This document shows positions 37,035-45,580 of a stretch of DNA of 64,000 bases, piece by piece. Numbering within the stretch: position 1 is the stretch's first letter; the number at the start of each line of letters is the position of its first letter. The notes below the pieces were generated by a model that worked only from the letters and a program-made list of their open reading frames with translations, was not told where the DNA came from and did not search any database. Origin of the DNA: Clostridium prolinivorans (lineage in GTDB: Bacteria > Bacillota > Clostridia > Clostridiales > Clostridiaceae); assembly GCF_004011155.1 (NCBI RefSeq), contig NZ_RJWG01000003.1, positions 62,001-126,000 on the forward strand. The letters are read 5' to 3'. A program made the position numbers and the translations under genes.

Positions 37035-37733
37035 ATGACTTGGTATGAAGTTATCATAAGACTTATATTAGCTATAATAGTAGGGGGTCTTATAGGTTAT
37101 GAAAGAGAATATAAAAATAGGCCAGCAGGTTTTAGGACTCATATATTAGTATGTATTGGGGCTGCTGTTACATCTATGATACAGCTTTATGCTATAGAAG
37201 AAACTTCCAAAATGATACTTGCACAGCCAACATTAGCTAATGCTTTAAAAGCAGATATAGGAAGGCTTGGAGCACAAGTTATAACAGGAGTCGGATTCTT
37301 AGGTGCAGGAACTATAATACATGAAAAAGGTTCTGTAAAAGGATTAACTACAGCAGCAAGCATTTGGGTAGTTGCCTGCATTGGACTTGCAGTTGGATTA
37401 GGATATTATTTTTTAAGCATACTTTCAGCTGTAAGTGTTTTTATAGTACTTGTTTCACTAAAGAGAGTTGAAGCACGGATATTTGAAAAAGCAAAAATTA
37501 TTAAATTTGAAATTGAATATAAAAATAGAGGAGAAATGGTTAAGAAATTAGAAGAATATTTTAAAGGAAGAAATATAAAGGTTCAAAATATAGAATTTGA
37601 AATAGAAGAAGATGAAGAAACAGAACATCAAACATGTCTTTATACCATTCTTGTTCCAAGACATATCAAGGCAAATGATATTATAAGAGATTTATGTTAT
37701 TATGATGAAATTATTAAAATAAATTTAGTATAG
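37035..37733 (+). CDS. MgtC/SapB family membrane protein
   Basis: This 232-residue protein has about four to five spans in its first 150 residues and a soluble C-terminal ACT-like domain (about 155-232). The family core is present: GGLIGYEREYKNRPAGFRTH and GVGFLGAGTIIHEKGSVKGLTTAASIW. MgtC relatives are linked to Mg2+ limitation and, in pathogens, survival in macrophages; in environmental anaerobes the role is not settled. AGGGGGA precedes the ATG. Monocistronic, ending in a terminator shared with the converging gene. Confidence 0.92.
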   Translation: MTWYEVIIRLILAIIVGGLIGYEREYKNRPAGFRTHILVCIGAAVTSMIQLYAIEETSKMILAQPTLANALKADIGRLGAQVITGVGFLGAGTIIHEKGSVKGLTTAASIWVVACIGLAVGLGYYFLSILSAVSVFIVLVSLKRVEARIFEKAKIIKFEIEYKNRGEMVKKLEEYFKGRNIKVQNIEFEIEEDEETEHQTCLYTILVPRHIKANDIIRDLCYYDEIIKINLV

Positions 37734-37769
37734 AATAAAGGAGGCTAAAATCCTTTATTCTATTTTTAC
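37731..37769. terminator. Bidirectional terminator between MgtC-like and YerB-like genes
   Basis: TAGAATAAAGGA is the exact complement of TCCTTTATTCTA; it overlaps the 3' ends of both genes and has T-rich sequence on both sides. Confidence 0.85.
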
Positions 37770-38804
37770 TATATTATTTTTATCTATTATATTCCACCAA
37801 GTATTACCTGGATTTAAAGGAACATTTTTTCCATATTCGTCTTTTAATACAGTTTGAGAATTTATATTATTTTTATACCAGTTAATTTTTATATATTTTC
37901 CATTGCTTATTACATAACCTGTTCCTTCACCTATTAAATTTATATCCATAAGTATATTTTCTTTCTTTTTTTGTATTGTTGTAATTTGAATTACTATATT
38001 AGTAAAAGCTAATGGATTGTTATCTTCTTTATTTAAAGCAGGTTTTGAGCTCATATATTTATAATATTTACCATTTTTATATGTATAATTTGTTGTATAA
38101 TAATTACTTAAATTTAATAATATGTTATTTGCACAAGGAAATGCAGTATTATCCCAATAATTTTTATCAAAAGATAGTTTAACATTAGGAGAATTATTAT
38201 AATTTCTTGAAACAATGGCATCTCTTATTTTATCTGCTGATGTATATAGATTATGTGGAGCTTTTCTATCTTTTTCTCTCCAATAAAAACCTGTATAAAA
38301 GAATTCATTAAGAGACATAAGGTTATTTTCCTTTATTATATTATCAGCTTCATCACTTGCCCCACAATGAGCAAATGGAAGATTATATTCACGGGATATA
38401 TCAAGGAAATAAGCTCTTGCACTTCTTATAGGTCCAATTTTTTTAGGACTATTTTTCTGAAAAAGTGCAATGGTTCTTGGTATCCCTCCTTCTGCCATAG
38501 TTTCATAAACAATATCAGCTTTGTCAAGACCTGATTGAGGTCTGGCTTCCTTTGAATTTTCAATTATAGCCATAAAAGGTATATTTTCAAAAGTTTTTTC
38601 ATCTACTTCTTCTCCTGTAAAGGGAGCATAAAATTTAACATCATTATCAAAAGATTTATTTGTACTTTCATTATAAGATTTATTTAAATTATTAGAAGAA
38701 GTTTGTGAAGTTTCAGACTTTTTATCTTCATTATTTTTTGCACATCCATTAAATAATATTATGAATATACATATTGTAATTAAAATGCTTATCTTTTTTT
38801 TCAT
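37755..38804 (-). CDS. yerB: YerB-like lipoprotein (DUF3048)
   Basis: This 349-residue lipoprotein has the lipobox FNGC (cysteine at about 21), an Asn/Ser-rich linker, then the DUF3048 domain (NIPFMAIIENSKEARPQSGLDKADIVYETMAEGGIPRTIALF; IGPIRSARAYFLDIS; KAPHNLYTS). Function is unknown; in Bacillus yerB lies next to genes for DNA repair helicase PcrA, which is not so here. The surface position and conserved central residues suggest an enzyme acting on cell-wall material, but that is a guess. Ribosome site GGAGTGATAAAAA. Confidence 0.9.
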   Translation of the reverse strand: MKKKISILITICIFIILFNGCAKNNEDKKSETSQTSSNNLNKSYNESTNKSFDNDVKFYAPFTGEEVDEKTFENIPFMAIIENSKEARPQSGLDKADIVYETMAEGGIPRTIALFQKNSPKKIGPIRSARAYFLDISREYNLPFAHCGASDEADNIIKENNLMSLNEFFYTGFYWREKDRKAPHNLYTSADKIRDAIVSRNYNNSPNVKLSFDKNYWDNTAFPCANNILLNLSNYYTTNYTYKNGKYYKYMSSKPALNKEDNNPLAFTNIVIQITTIQKKKENILMDINLIGEGTGYVISNGKYIKINWYKNNINSQTVLKDEYGKNVPLNPGNTWWNIIDKNNIVKIE

Positions 38805-38988
38805 TTTTTATCACTCCAATCATATTTAAATTATATAATATTTCATTAGTATATTCCATATTTTGTATTTTTATTATAGCAAATAAAAATTTATTTTTTG
38901 CAACAAGTCTTTTTACTATAAAAATGATAAAAATGGAAGATAAATAATACTAAAAGAAGGTAATTTAATTAAATAGTTTTTTAAAAAA

Positions 38989-39044
38989 TTGTCATAATAA
39001 AATTTCTGAATTATAATAAACAAATGACAATATGTTGTATATTG
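38989..39044 (+). promoter_or_regulatory. nrdDG promoter with an operator-like palindrome
   Basis: TTGTCA (38989-38994), 17 bases, TATAAT (39012-39017). Right after the expected start, CAATAT and ATATTG (39028-39044) form a dyad with a 5-base centre, reaching the ribosome site. The TATA-rich centre recalls NrdR boxes, but only one copy is seen and the match is loose. Confidence 0.65.
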
Positions 39045-39056
39045 GGAGGTTTTAAA

Positions 39057-41177
39057 ATGCTATATGTTGTAAAAAGAGATGGTAGAAGGGTTGAGTTTAA
39101 TTCTATAAAAATAACTAATGCCATAAAAGGAGCCGCAGAAGAAATTGCTTATAATATAAAAGAAAGTGAAATTATAGAGCTTACTAAAAAAGCTATAAAA
39201 GAAATAGAAAATTTAAATAAAGAAGAAATAGCAGTAGAAGAAATACAAAACATAGTAGAAGATGTACTTTCTAAAAGTAATCATAAAATTTTAAAAAATA
39301 CATATTCCAATTATAGAAAAGAGAGAAATAAAGTTAGAGAAATTAAATCTGACTTAATGAAAGCTATAGAGAAAATTGGTATACAAACGGATAGAGATAA
39401 TGCTAATGTTGGTAATAATTTTAGTTCAAAACTTTTAAGAATAGCAAGTGAATCAAATAAATGGCATAATTTAGCTATGATGCCAAAACACTTAGCTAAG
39501 GCACATGAAAATGGAGATTTATATTTCCATGATTTAGATTCATATAATTTAACTACTAATTGTTTACATATACCAACAAAGGAAGTTTTAGAAAGAGGAT
39601 TTAATACTGGATATGGTACTATTAATAAACCAAAGAGAATAGAATCAGCAGCAGAACTTTCTTGTATATTATTGCAGTCAACACAAAATGATATGTTTGG
39701 AGGGCAATCCCATCCTGACTTTGATAATGATATGGCTGTGTTTGTAGAACCTACAAGACAAGAGATAAGAGAGGAATTAAAACAGTTTGGTTTAGAAGGA
39801 GAAAAGCTTGAAGAAGCAGTAGAAAAAAAGCTTATAAAAACTGTACATCAGGCAATGCAGGGAATAGTTTATAATCTTAATACTATGCATTCACGAGCAG
39901 GTTCACAAGTTCCTTTTTCTTCTATAAATTTGGGAATACCATATAGTAAGGATGCTGCTTTAATTTGTGAAACATTTCTTGAAGAATACGAAAAAGGATT
40001 AGGTAAAGGTGAACAACCAATATTCCCTAACATAATTTTTAGGGTTAAAAAAGGAGTAAATAGAGAACCTAACGATCCATATTATTATTTATTTAAGTTA
40101 GCTTGCAGGGTTGCATCTAAACGTATGAACCCAACATTTATGAACATAGATGCTGATTTTAATAAAGAATATTACGATAAAGGATATATGCCAGCTACAA
40201 TGGGGTGCAGAACCTATTTAATGTCAAATGTAAATGGTGAACCTGGAGTTAAAGGTAGAGGGAATATTGCTCCAGTAACAATAAACCTTCCAAGATTAGG
40301 CATATTAGCTAAAGGGGATATAGATAAGTTCTTTTCGCTTTTAGATAGCAAATTAGAATTAGCAAGGGAATCTTTAATGCATAGATATGATGTTCTTAAA
40401 AGGCTTAAGGTAAAGGACTTACCTTTTGTTGCAGGTCAAGGACTTATGAAAGGATCAGAAGGACTTTCACTGGAGGATTCTATAGAACCTATATTAAAAC
40501 AGGGCACTTGGTCAATAGGTTTTATTGGACTTGCAGAAACACTTATTGCTTTAATTGGTAAACATCATGGTGAAGATGAAAATGCAAGAAAATTAGGATT
40601 AAAAATAGTATCACATATAAGAAATTATACAGACAAGCTTACACAGGAAACTAAGCTTAATTGGTCTTGCTATGCAACTCCTGCAGAAGGATTAAGTGGA
40701 AAATTTATAGTTCAGGACAAAAAAATATTTGGTCAAATAAAAGGAGTAACAGATAAAGATTATTATACAAATAGTTATCATATTCCTGTAAACTTTCCTA
40801 TATCTATAAAAGATAAAATAGACATAGAAGCTCCTTATCATAAGCTTTGTAATGCAGGGCATATAAGTTATATTGAACTTGATGATTATCCTACAGATGA
40901 TGTAATTATGGATATATTAAATTATGCTTATAAAAATACTAATATAAGTTATATTGGCATAAATTTTCATATTAGATATTGCAGAGATTGCGGGAATTAT
41001 TTAAAAAATGGAGAACAAGTATGTAAGTGTGGGAGTTTAAATATACAAGGTATATCTAGAGTAACTGGGTATTTAAGTTTAGATGAAAGATTTGGGGCAG
41101 GAAAGGTAGCAGAGAGAGCGGACAGAATATCTCATGAAGATGATCATAAAAAAATATATTCTGATGTTTTAAATTAG
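39057..41177 (+). CDS. nrdD: Anaerobic ribonucleoside-triphosphate reductase
   Basis: This class III reductase of about 706 residues makes deoxynucleotides without oxygen using a glycyl radical. An N-terminal ATP cone (VVKRDGRRVEFNSIKITNAIKGAAEEI) gives allosteric control. The core contains TNCLHIPTKEVLERGFNTGYG and NTMHSRAGSQVPFSSINLG. The C-terminal zinc ribbon YCRDCGNYLKN...CKCGSLN and the glycyl radical loop SRVTGYLSL are intact. The ATG at 39057 has GGGAGG upstream; a longer reading from 39024 is rejected. The activase gene follows three bases later. Confidence 0.97.
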   Translation: MLYVVKRDGRRVEFNSIKITNAIKGAAEEIAYNIKESEIIELTKKAIKEIENLNKEEIAVEEIQNIVEDVLSKSNHKILKNTYSNYRKERNKVREIKSDLMKAIEKIGIQTDRDNANVGNNFSSKLLRIASESNKWHNLAMMPKHLAKAHENGDLYFHDLDSYNLTTNCLHIPTKEVLERGFNTGYGTINKPKRIESAAELSCILLQSTQNDMFGGQSHPDFDNDMAVFVEPTRQEIREELKQFGLEGEKLEEAVEKKLIKTVHQAMQGIVYNLNTMHSRAGSQVPFSSINLGIPYSKDAALICETFLEEYEKGLGKGEQPIFPNIIFRVKKGVNREPNDPYYYLFKLACRVASKRMNPTFMNIDADFNKEYYDKGYMPATMGCRTYLMSNVNGEPGVKGRGNIAPVTINLPRLGILAKGDIDKFFSLLDSKLELARESLMHRYDVLKRLKVKDLPFVAGQGLMKGSEGLSLEDSIEPILKQGTWSIGFIGLAETLIALIGKHHGEDENARKLGLKIVSHIRNYTDKLTQETKLNWSCYATPAEGLSGKFIVQDKKIFGQIKGVTDKDYYTNSYHIPVNFPISIKDKIDIEAPYHKLCNAGHISYIELDDYPTDDVIMDILNYAYKNTNISYIGINFHIRYCRDCGNYLKNGEQVCKCGSLNIQGISRVTGYLSLDERFGAGKVAERADRISHEDDHKKIYSDVLN

Positions 41178-41180
41178 GGG

Positions 41181-41705
41181 ATGTTTGTGTTGGAAGATAA
41201 AAAAATAAGATTAGCAGCTATATTAAAAGAAAGTTTAGTCAATGGACCGGGACTTAGGAGGGTGCTTTTTAGCCAAGGCTGTCCTCATAATTGTAAAGGC
41301 TGCTTTAGCCCTCATACTCATTCTTATACGGATGGGGTATTAATTAATATGGACGATATAATAGAAGATATAAGAAAAAATCCTTTATTAAAAGGTGTTA
41401 CATTTTCAGGGGGAGAACCATTCGAACAAGCAGATAAATTTGCTTATATAGCAAAACAAGTAAAAAAAATGGGCTTAAATATATGGTGCTATACTGGTTA
41501 TACATTTGAATATATTTTAGAAAATCAACATAAAAGAAAGGGCTGGAGTGAGCTTTTAAAATATATAGATGTATTAGTAGATGGGAAGTTTGAGGAAGAT
41601 AAAAAAGAAGAAGGGCTTAAATTTAGAGGTTCTTCAAATCAAAGAATAATAGATGTAAGAGAGAGTATTGAGAGTTTAGAAGTTGTAGCTTTAGATATAG
41701 TGTAG
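41181..41705 (+). CDS. nrdG: Anaerobic ribonucleotide reductase activating enzyme
   Basis: NrdG is a radical-SAM enzyme that generates the glycyl radical on NrdD. The 174-residue protein has the cluster motif as CPHNCKGCFSPHTHSY (CxxxCxxC) and the SAM-side FSGGEPFEQ. Start choice is open: ATG 41181 lies directly behind AGGGG, while GTG 41187 and TTG 41190 have better spacing and cost only two or three residues. It ends about 5 bases before the first hairpin of the downstream array. Confidence 0.95.
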   Translation: MFVLEDKKIRLAAILKESLVNGPGLRRVLFSQGCPHNCKGCFSPHTHSYTDGVLINMDDIIEDIRKNPLLKGVTFSGGEPFEQADKFAYIAKQVKKMGLNIWCYTGYTFEYILENQHKRKGWSELLKYIDVLVDGKFEEDKKEEGLKFRGSSNQRIIDVRESIESLEVVALDIV

Positions 41706-41710
41706 GTTTA

Positions 41711-42030
41711 TAACAAAATAATAATACAAACAGATAAAAGATATTCACTGTTTGTATTATTATTTTGTTAAATTATATATTTAAAGTTTGATGATATCTT
41801 TAGCAAAATAATAATCCTCACAGGTCAGATAAAAGATATTCCTTGCTCGGATTATTATTTTGCTAAATTATATATTTAAAGTTTGAGATGATATCTTTAG
41901 CAGAATAATAATCCTCACAGGTCAGATAAAAGATATTCCCTTCTTGGATTATTATTTTGCTAAATTATATATTTAAAGTTTATGTTATATTTAGCACAGC
42001 AATAACTCTCATCTGTCAGGTAAAAGCTGT
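41711..42030. repeat. Tandem array of long inverted repeats (3 full copies, 1 decayed)
   Basis: Three copies, each a long perfect or near-perfect hairpin: arms 41711-41733 with 41748-41770 (23 bp), 41799-41817 with 41849-41867 (19 bp), 41896-41914 with 41946-41964 (19 pairs, one G.U). All share the loop core GATAAAAGATATTC and the linker TTATATATTTAAAGTTT. A fourth, decayed copy starts near 41991 and lacks the right arm. Period is 90-97 bases. Arm sequence differs between copy 1 and the others but pairing is kept. No reading frame is conserved across copies. Confidence 0.92.
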
Positions 42031-42031
42031 A

Positions 42032-42080
42032 GAAACAAGTTCGTTTATAAGGTTAAAATGAACTTGTTTCTATTTTTATT
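42032..42080 (+). terminator. Terminator after the hairpin array
   Basis: GAAACAAGTTC and GAACTTGTTTC are exact complements 17 bases apart, then TATTTTTATTT. It ends transcription from nrdDG or from the array before motA. Confidence 0.87.
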
Positions 42081-42097
42081 TACAAATCGACAAATAC

Positions 42098-42124
42098 TAA
42101 AGAAAATATATTTTGTTACGATAA
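42098..42124 (+). promoter_or_regulatory. SigD (FliA)-type promoter of motAB
   Basis: TAAA (42098-42101), 15 bases, TACGATAA (42117-42124), compared with the flagellar-sigma consensus TAAA-N15-GCCGATAA (6 of 8 in the -10). Position, about 50 bases before motA, and the downstream flagellar genes support it. Confidence 0.75.
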
Positions 42125-42172
42125 TAATATGTAGAATATACAAAATTGTTGAAAAATGCAAGGGGGAAAACT

Positions 42173-42958
42173 ATGGACTTAACTTCAATTATAGGAATGC
42201 TTTTAGCAGTTGGATTTACAGTTTATGGAATATTATCAAGTGGCTCACTATTAACTTTTTTAGATTTACCTTCAGTATATATAACTGTTGGCGGAACTAT
42301 AGGAACCCTCTTAATAACTGCTAAAGGCAAAAATGCTAAAAACTTTTTTAAATTATTTGCAATATTATTTAAGGAAACAAAAGTAGATAATGAAGAAATA
42401 ATAAATAATTTAGTAGAATGGTCAATGAAAGCAAGAAAAGAGGGATTATTGTCTTTAGAGGATACTATTCAATCTATATCAGATACATTTATTCAAAAGG
42501 GAATGATGATGATAGTAGATGGAGCAGAACCAGAAACTATAAAAAATGTTTTGGAATTAAAAATCAAAGGTATTATAAATAGACATAAAAGTAATAGAGC
42601 TATGCTTGATGCAGGTGCAGCTCTTGCTCCAGCATTTGGTATGATTGGTACTTTAATAGGATTAGTAAATATGCTTAAAACTTTAGACGATCCTTCTACT
42701 ATAGGACCTCAAATGGCTGTTGCTCTTATTACAACTTTTTATGGTTCTATTTTAGCAAATATAGTATTTATACCTACTTCAAAAAAATTAAAAGCAAAAA
42801 CAGAAGAAGAAATTTATCAAAAAGAAATGATTATTGAGGGACTTTTAAGCATTCAAGCTGGAGAAAATCCTAATACTATAAGAGAAAAAATGCTTTCTTT
42901 CTTAGACGATAAAACTGCTAAAAATATAGAAACAAAAAATAACAAAGAACAAGAATAA
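42173..42958 (+). CDS. motA: Flagellar motor stator protein MotA
   Basis: MotA is the ion-channel subunit of the flagellar stator. The protein of about 261 residues has four spans, with the family stretch GAALAPAFGMIGTLIGLVNML for the third and an inner loop for torque contacts. The ATG at 42173 has AAGGGGGA upstream; a longer start at 42146 would cost the ribosome site. It is separated from motB by 20 bases. Other flagellar genes are not in this window, so motAB is unlinked here. Confidence 0.96.
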   Translation: MDLTSIIGMLLAVGFTVYGILSSGSLLTFLDLPSVYITVGGTIGTLLITAKGKNAKNFFKLFAILFKETKVDNEEIINNLVEWSMKARKEGLLSLEDTIQSISDTFIQKGMMMIVDGAEPETIKNVLELKIKGIINRHKSNRAMLDAGAALAPAFGMIGTLIGLVNMLKTLDDPSTIGPQMAVALITTFYGSILANIVFIPTSKKLKAKTEEEIYQKEMIIEGLLSIQAGENPNTIREKMLSFLDDKTAKNIETKNNKEQE

Positions 42959-42978
42959 TAAAGGAAGGAGGTAGCGTT

Positions 42979-43719
42979 ATGGCAGATGATAATTTTAATA
43001 TAGATGATGATGATGAAGGCGGTGGAGAATGGCTTAATACTTACGCCGATTTAGTTACATTACTTCTTTGCTTTTTTGTTTTGCTTTATTCTATGTCAAC
43101 TATAGATAATAAAAAATTTAAACAGGTTATTGCAGCTTTTAATTCTATGGGAATTATAGGTCAATCAGGGAGTATAAATCCTGAAAGCAGTGCTGGAGAT
43201 TCAATGTCTAATTTAGATATTTATAATGCAATAGATGTTCAGCAAGAGCAAGAGATGAATGATATATATAAAAAAGTAAAAGAACTTATAGATAAAAAAG
43301 GTTTATCTCAAGATGTACAAGTTGAACAAGTTGAAGAAGGAGTTCTTTTAAGATTTAAAGATAAAGTTTTATTTGACTCAGGGGAAGCGGTATTAAAAAG
43401 TGAATCTATAAGTACATTAGAAAAACTTGCCGATATATTAAGAGAACATAATAACACAATATTAATTGAAGGTCATACGGATAATGTACCTATTTCAAAT
43501 AGTAAATTTAAAGATAATTGGGAACTTTCAACTGAAAGAGCTATAAGTGTTGTAAGATATTTTACTCAAGAACTCCCAGAGGATAAAAGGCTTGATCCAA
43601 AAAAGTTTGAAATTATGGGGTTTGGAGAGCATAAACCAATAGCACCGAATGATAATGCACAAAACAGGCAGAAAAATAGAAGAATAGAAGTTACTATAAA
43701 AAATGGAAAAGCATCATAG
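42979..43719 (+). CDS. motB: Flagellar motor stator protein MotB
   Basis: This 246-residue MotB has one span (about 21-41) containing the proton-pathway aspartate D24 in NTYADLVTLLLCF, and an OmpA-like peptidoglycan-binding domain at the C-terminus (IEGHTDNVPISNSKFKDNWELSTERA). GAAGGAGG precedes the ATG. Together with MotA it makes the proton-type stator; absence of the PomB-type features points to protons rather than sodium, though this is not certain. Confidence 0.96.
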   Translation: MADDNFNIDDDDEGGGEWLNTYADLVTLLLCFFVLLYSMSTIDNKKFKQVIAAFNSMGIIGQSGSINPESSAGDSMSNLDIYNAIDVQQEQEMNDIYKKVKELIDKKGLSQDVQVEQVEEGVLLRFKDKVLFDSGEAVLKSESISTLEKLADILREHNNTILIEGHTDNVPISNSKFKDNWELSTERAISVVRYFTQELPEDKRLDPKKFEIMGFGEHKPIAPNDNAQNRQKNRRIEVTIKNGKAS

Positions 43720-43745
43720 TTGCAGTAAATACTTATTAGTAATAT

Positions 43746-43763
43746 AATATTTTTAAAAATATT
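43746..43763. promoter_or_regulatory. Perfect 18-bp palindrome, operator candidate of the ArsR-type gene
   Basis: AATATTTTTAAAAATATT lies 20 bases before the start of the CadC-like gene, a place typical for autoregulation. A/T palindromes can arise by chance in this base composition. Confidence 0.45.
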
Positions 43764-43782
43764 TTTCACTTTGAGGTGTACT

Positions 43783-44145
43783 ATGAAAAGTAATGAAATA
43801 GAAGTATGTAATTGTACGGAGATACATAAAGATTGTGTAGCTTGTGTTAAAGAAAATATGTTGGAAGATGATACTTTTATAAAACTTGCAGAACTTTTTA
43901 AAGTATTTGGTGATTATACAAGAATAAAAATAATATACGCGCTTTTAATAAAAGAGTTATGTGTATGTGATATTGCAGAACTTTTAGGAATGAGTCAGTC
44001 TTCTATATCTCATCAGCTTAGAGTATTAAAAGCTGCCAGACTTGTTAAATTTAGAAAAGAAGGAAAGGTAGTATATTATTCTTTAGATGATGACCATATA
44101 AAAAGTATATTTAGTTCAGCACTTTCGCATGTTGAACATGAATAA
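43783..44145 (+). CDS. ArsR/SmtB family metal sensor, CadC type
   Basis: This 120-residue winged-helix repressor carries several metal-site signatures: N-terminal cysteines C9, C11, C18 and C21, the recognition-helix motif ELCVCD with C60, C62 and D63 (CadC-type alpha3N site), and the alpha5 pair D103-x-H105 plus H116 at the spacing of SmtB zinc sites. It probably releases DNA upon binding Cd, Pb or Zn. The ATG at 43783 follows GAGGTG; an upstream TTG in the same frame overlaps that site. No efflux pump gene is adjacent. Confidence 0.92.
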   Translation: MKSNEIEVCNCTEIHKDCVACVKENMLEDDTFIKLAELFKVFGDYTRIKIIYALLIKELCVCDIAELLGMSQSSISHQLRVLKAARLVKFRKEGKVVYYSLDDDHIKSIFSSALSHVEHE

Positions 44146-44177
44146 TAAGAAGGAGTAAATCTCCTTCTTATTATTTT
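44141..44177 (+). terminator. Terminator after the CadC-like gene
   Basis: AATAATAAGAAGGAG pairs exactly with CTCCTTCTTATTATT around five bases, then TTT; it starts inside the stop codon. Confidence 0.9.
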
Positions 44178-44246
44178 TAAAAAGTGTTAGGCTTAATAGT
44201 TAATTTTGTATTAAAATGAATAAATTAAAAACAATAAAAATAAAAT

Positions 44247-44888
44247 TTATTTATTTTTAAAATCTAAAATTTTAACTATATTTCTATCTTCAAGATTTCC
44301 TTCGATTTTTAAAGTTGTACTATGAATATTTTCCCCATTTTTCATATGAGCAAGAAAATTTTCAATTCCTTCTATAGGGAAAGTAAGAGCAGAAGTTTTA
44401 AAATGCATAGGTATAACTATATGAGGATTTAAAAGCTTACATACAGCAGCCGCTTCTTTACCATCTATGGTAAAATTCCCTCCTACAGGTACAAAAAGAA
44501 TATCAATTTCACCAATAGCATCTGCATCATGTACAGAAAGTACATGCCCTAAATCTCCAAGATGACAAATTCTATAATCATCCATTTTAAAAACATATAT
44601 TATATTTTCTCCTCTTTTAGCTCCTTCAACATTATCGTGATAAGATGGTATACCTTTTATATCAATATCACATAAATTAAAAAACCCTACTTTATCTAAA
44701 ATAGCAGGATTTCCTGTTATTTTTTCTATATAATCATGATCAAAATGATGATGGCTTATAGTAACAACATCTGCATGACCTTCAAAAACTTTATAACCTA
44801 CACTTTCATCAAAAGGATCTGTTAAAAGAGTTCTTCCTTTCGAATCTTTAATCAAAAACGAAGAATGTCCAAGCCATGTTATCTCCAT
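44247..44888 (-). CDS. MBL-fold metal-dependent hydrolase
   Basis: This 213-residue metallo-beta-lactamase-fold protein of the UPF0173/UlaG-like branch has the ligand motif SHHHFDHDY, HLGDLGHVL and, near the end, IPMHFKTSALTF. The compact size (no extra RNA-binding insert) makes a small-molecule hydrolase more likely than a nuclease. Substrate is not known. AAAGGGGTG precedes the ATG. Monocistronic, converging on the CadC-like gene. Confidence 0.9.
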   Translation of the reverse strand: MEITWLGHSSFLIKDSKGRTLLTDPFDESVGYKVFEGHADVVTISHHHFDHDYIEKITGNPAILDKVGFFNLCDIDIKGIPSYHDNVEGAKRGENIIYVFKMDDYRICHLGDLGHVLSVHDADAIGEIDILFVPVGGNFTIDGKEAAAVCKLLNPHIVIPMHFKTSALTFPIEGIENFLAHMKNGENIHSTTLKIEGNLEDRNIVKILDFKNK

Positions 44889-45156
44889 AATAAAAACACC
44901 CCTTTATTAATATTAAAATACAACATACTTTATATTATACCCTAAAAGCCGATTTCATAAATGCCAAAAATATTTTAAAATAAAATTTTATTAATTCTTA
45001 TTTTAATAAAAGTGTATCAAATATTTGTTTTATAAGAGTTTAGCTTAAAATTGATATTTAAAAGTCAATAATAAATATATTTAAACTATTAATTAAATAA
45101 AAAATTTAAAACTAAATATAAAAATAAGTGATAAATTAAAAAATTTAACAAAAAAT
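44889..45156. other. Intergenic stretch before the ileS promoter
   Basis: A/T-rich, no gene and no conserved element noticed. Promoter of the minus-strand hydrolase should lie near 44920-44960 but is not clear. Confidence 0.4.
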
Positions 45157-45185
45157 TTGACAATTTGCCTAAGCTGTAATAAAAT
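45157..45185 (+). promoter_or_regulatory. SigA-type promoter of ileS
   Basis: TTGACA (45157-45162), 17 bases, TAAAAT (45180-45185). The -35 is perfect. Transcripts would start about 45192, at the beginning of the T-box leader. Confidence 0.85.
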
Positions 45186-45195
45186 AATATCGAAT

Positions 45196-45516
45196 AATAT
45201 AAAGGCTTTGAAGAGGAAAAGTACTTAATTACGGAACTTACAGAGAGCAGGAGTAAAGCACTTTATTTTTGATATTATTTATCTTATAATGATTTGTGCT
45301 TTTAAGGTGAAAACCTGCAGGGAAGTTTTAAGGAAAATCACCTCTGAGCTGAGAGCTGAAATATGTTTTAGAAAATGCTTTAGTATAAGTATATATGTAT
45401 TTTCTTAATAGTAAGTGCATCCGTAATCCTGCGTTAAAGGATAGAGTATGTCAGTGCTTGAACCATAGGTGGTATAGTAAGTTTAACTTCGTCCTTTTGG
45501 GATGAGGTTTTTTATT
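45196..45516 (+). ncRNA. T-box leader of ileS
   Basis: The leader has the T-box layout: AAGAGGAAAAGTAC and AGAGAGC in stem I, a long distal stem, then the T-box core AGGTGGTATAG (45467-45477) and a terminator pairing AACTTCGTCC with GGGATGAGGTT (45485-45509) followed by T residues. A probable specifier ATC (Ile) sits at 45337-45339, fitting the downstream gene. Uncharged tRNA-Ile should stabilise the antiterminator and raise ileS expression. Confidence 0.92.
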
Positions 45517-45580
45517 TTATATGAGTTTTTTCAGCCAAATATGTAAATAATCTAAATAATATGTGAAAGGAGTCGAGGTT

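Noticed and set aside
41711-42030. CRISPR array or type III toxin-antitoxin RNA repeat
   Set aside because: Units are 90-97 bases with internal long palindromes and no variable spacers; no cas gene or toxin gene is adjacent.
42058-42324. 88-residue reading frame overlapping the motA start
   Set aside because: Out of frame with motA over most of its length, no ribosome site, and motA is well supported.
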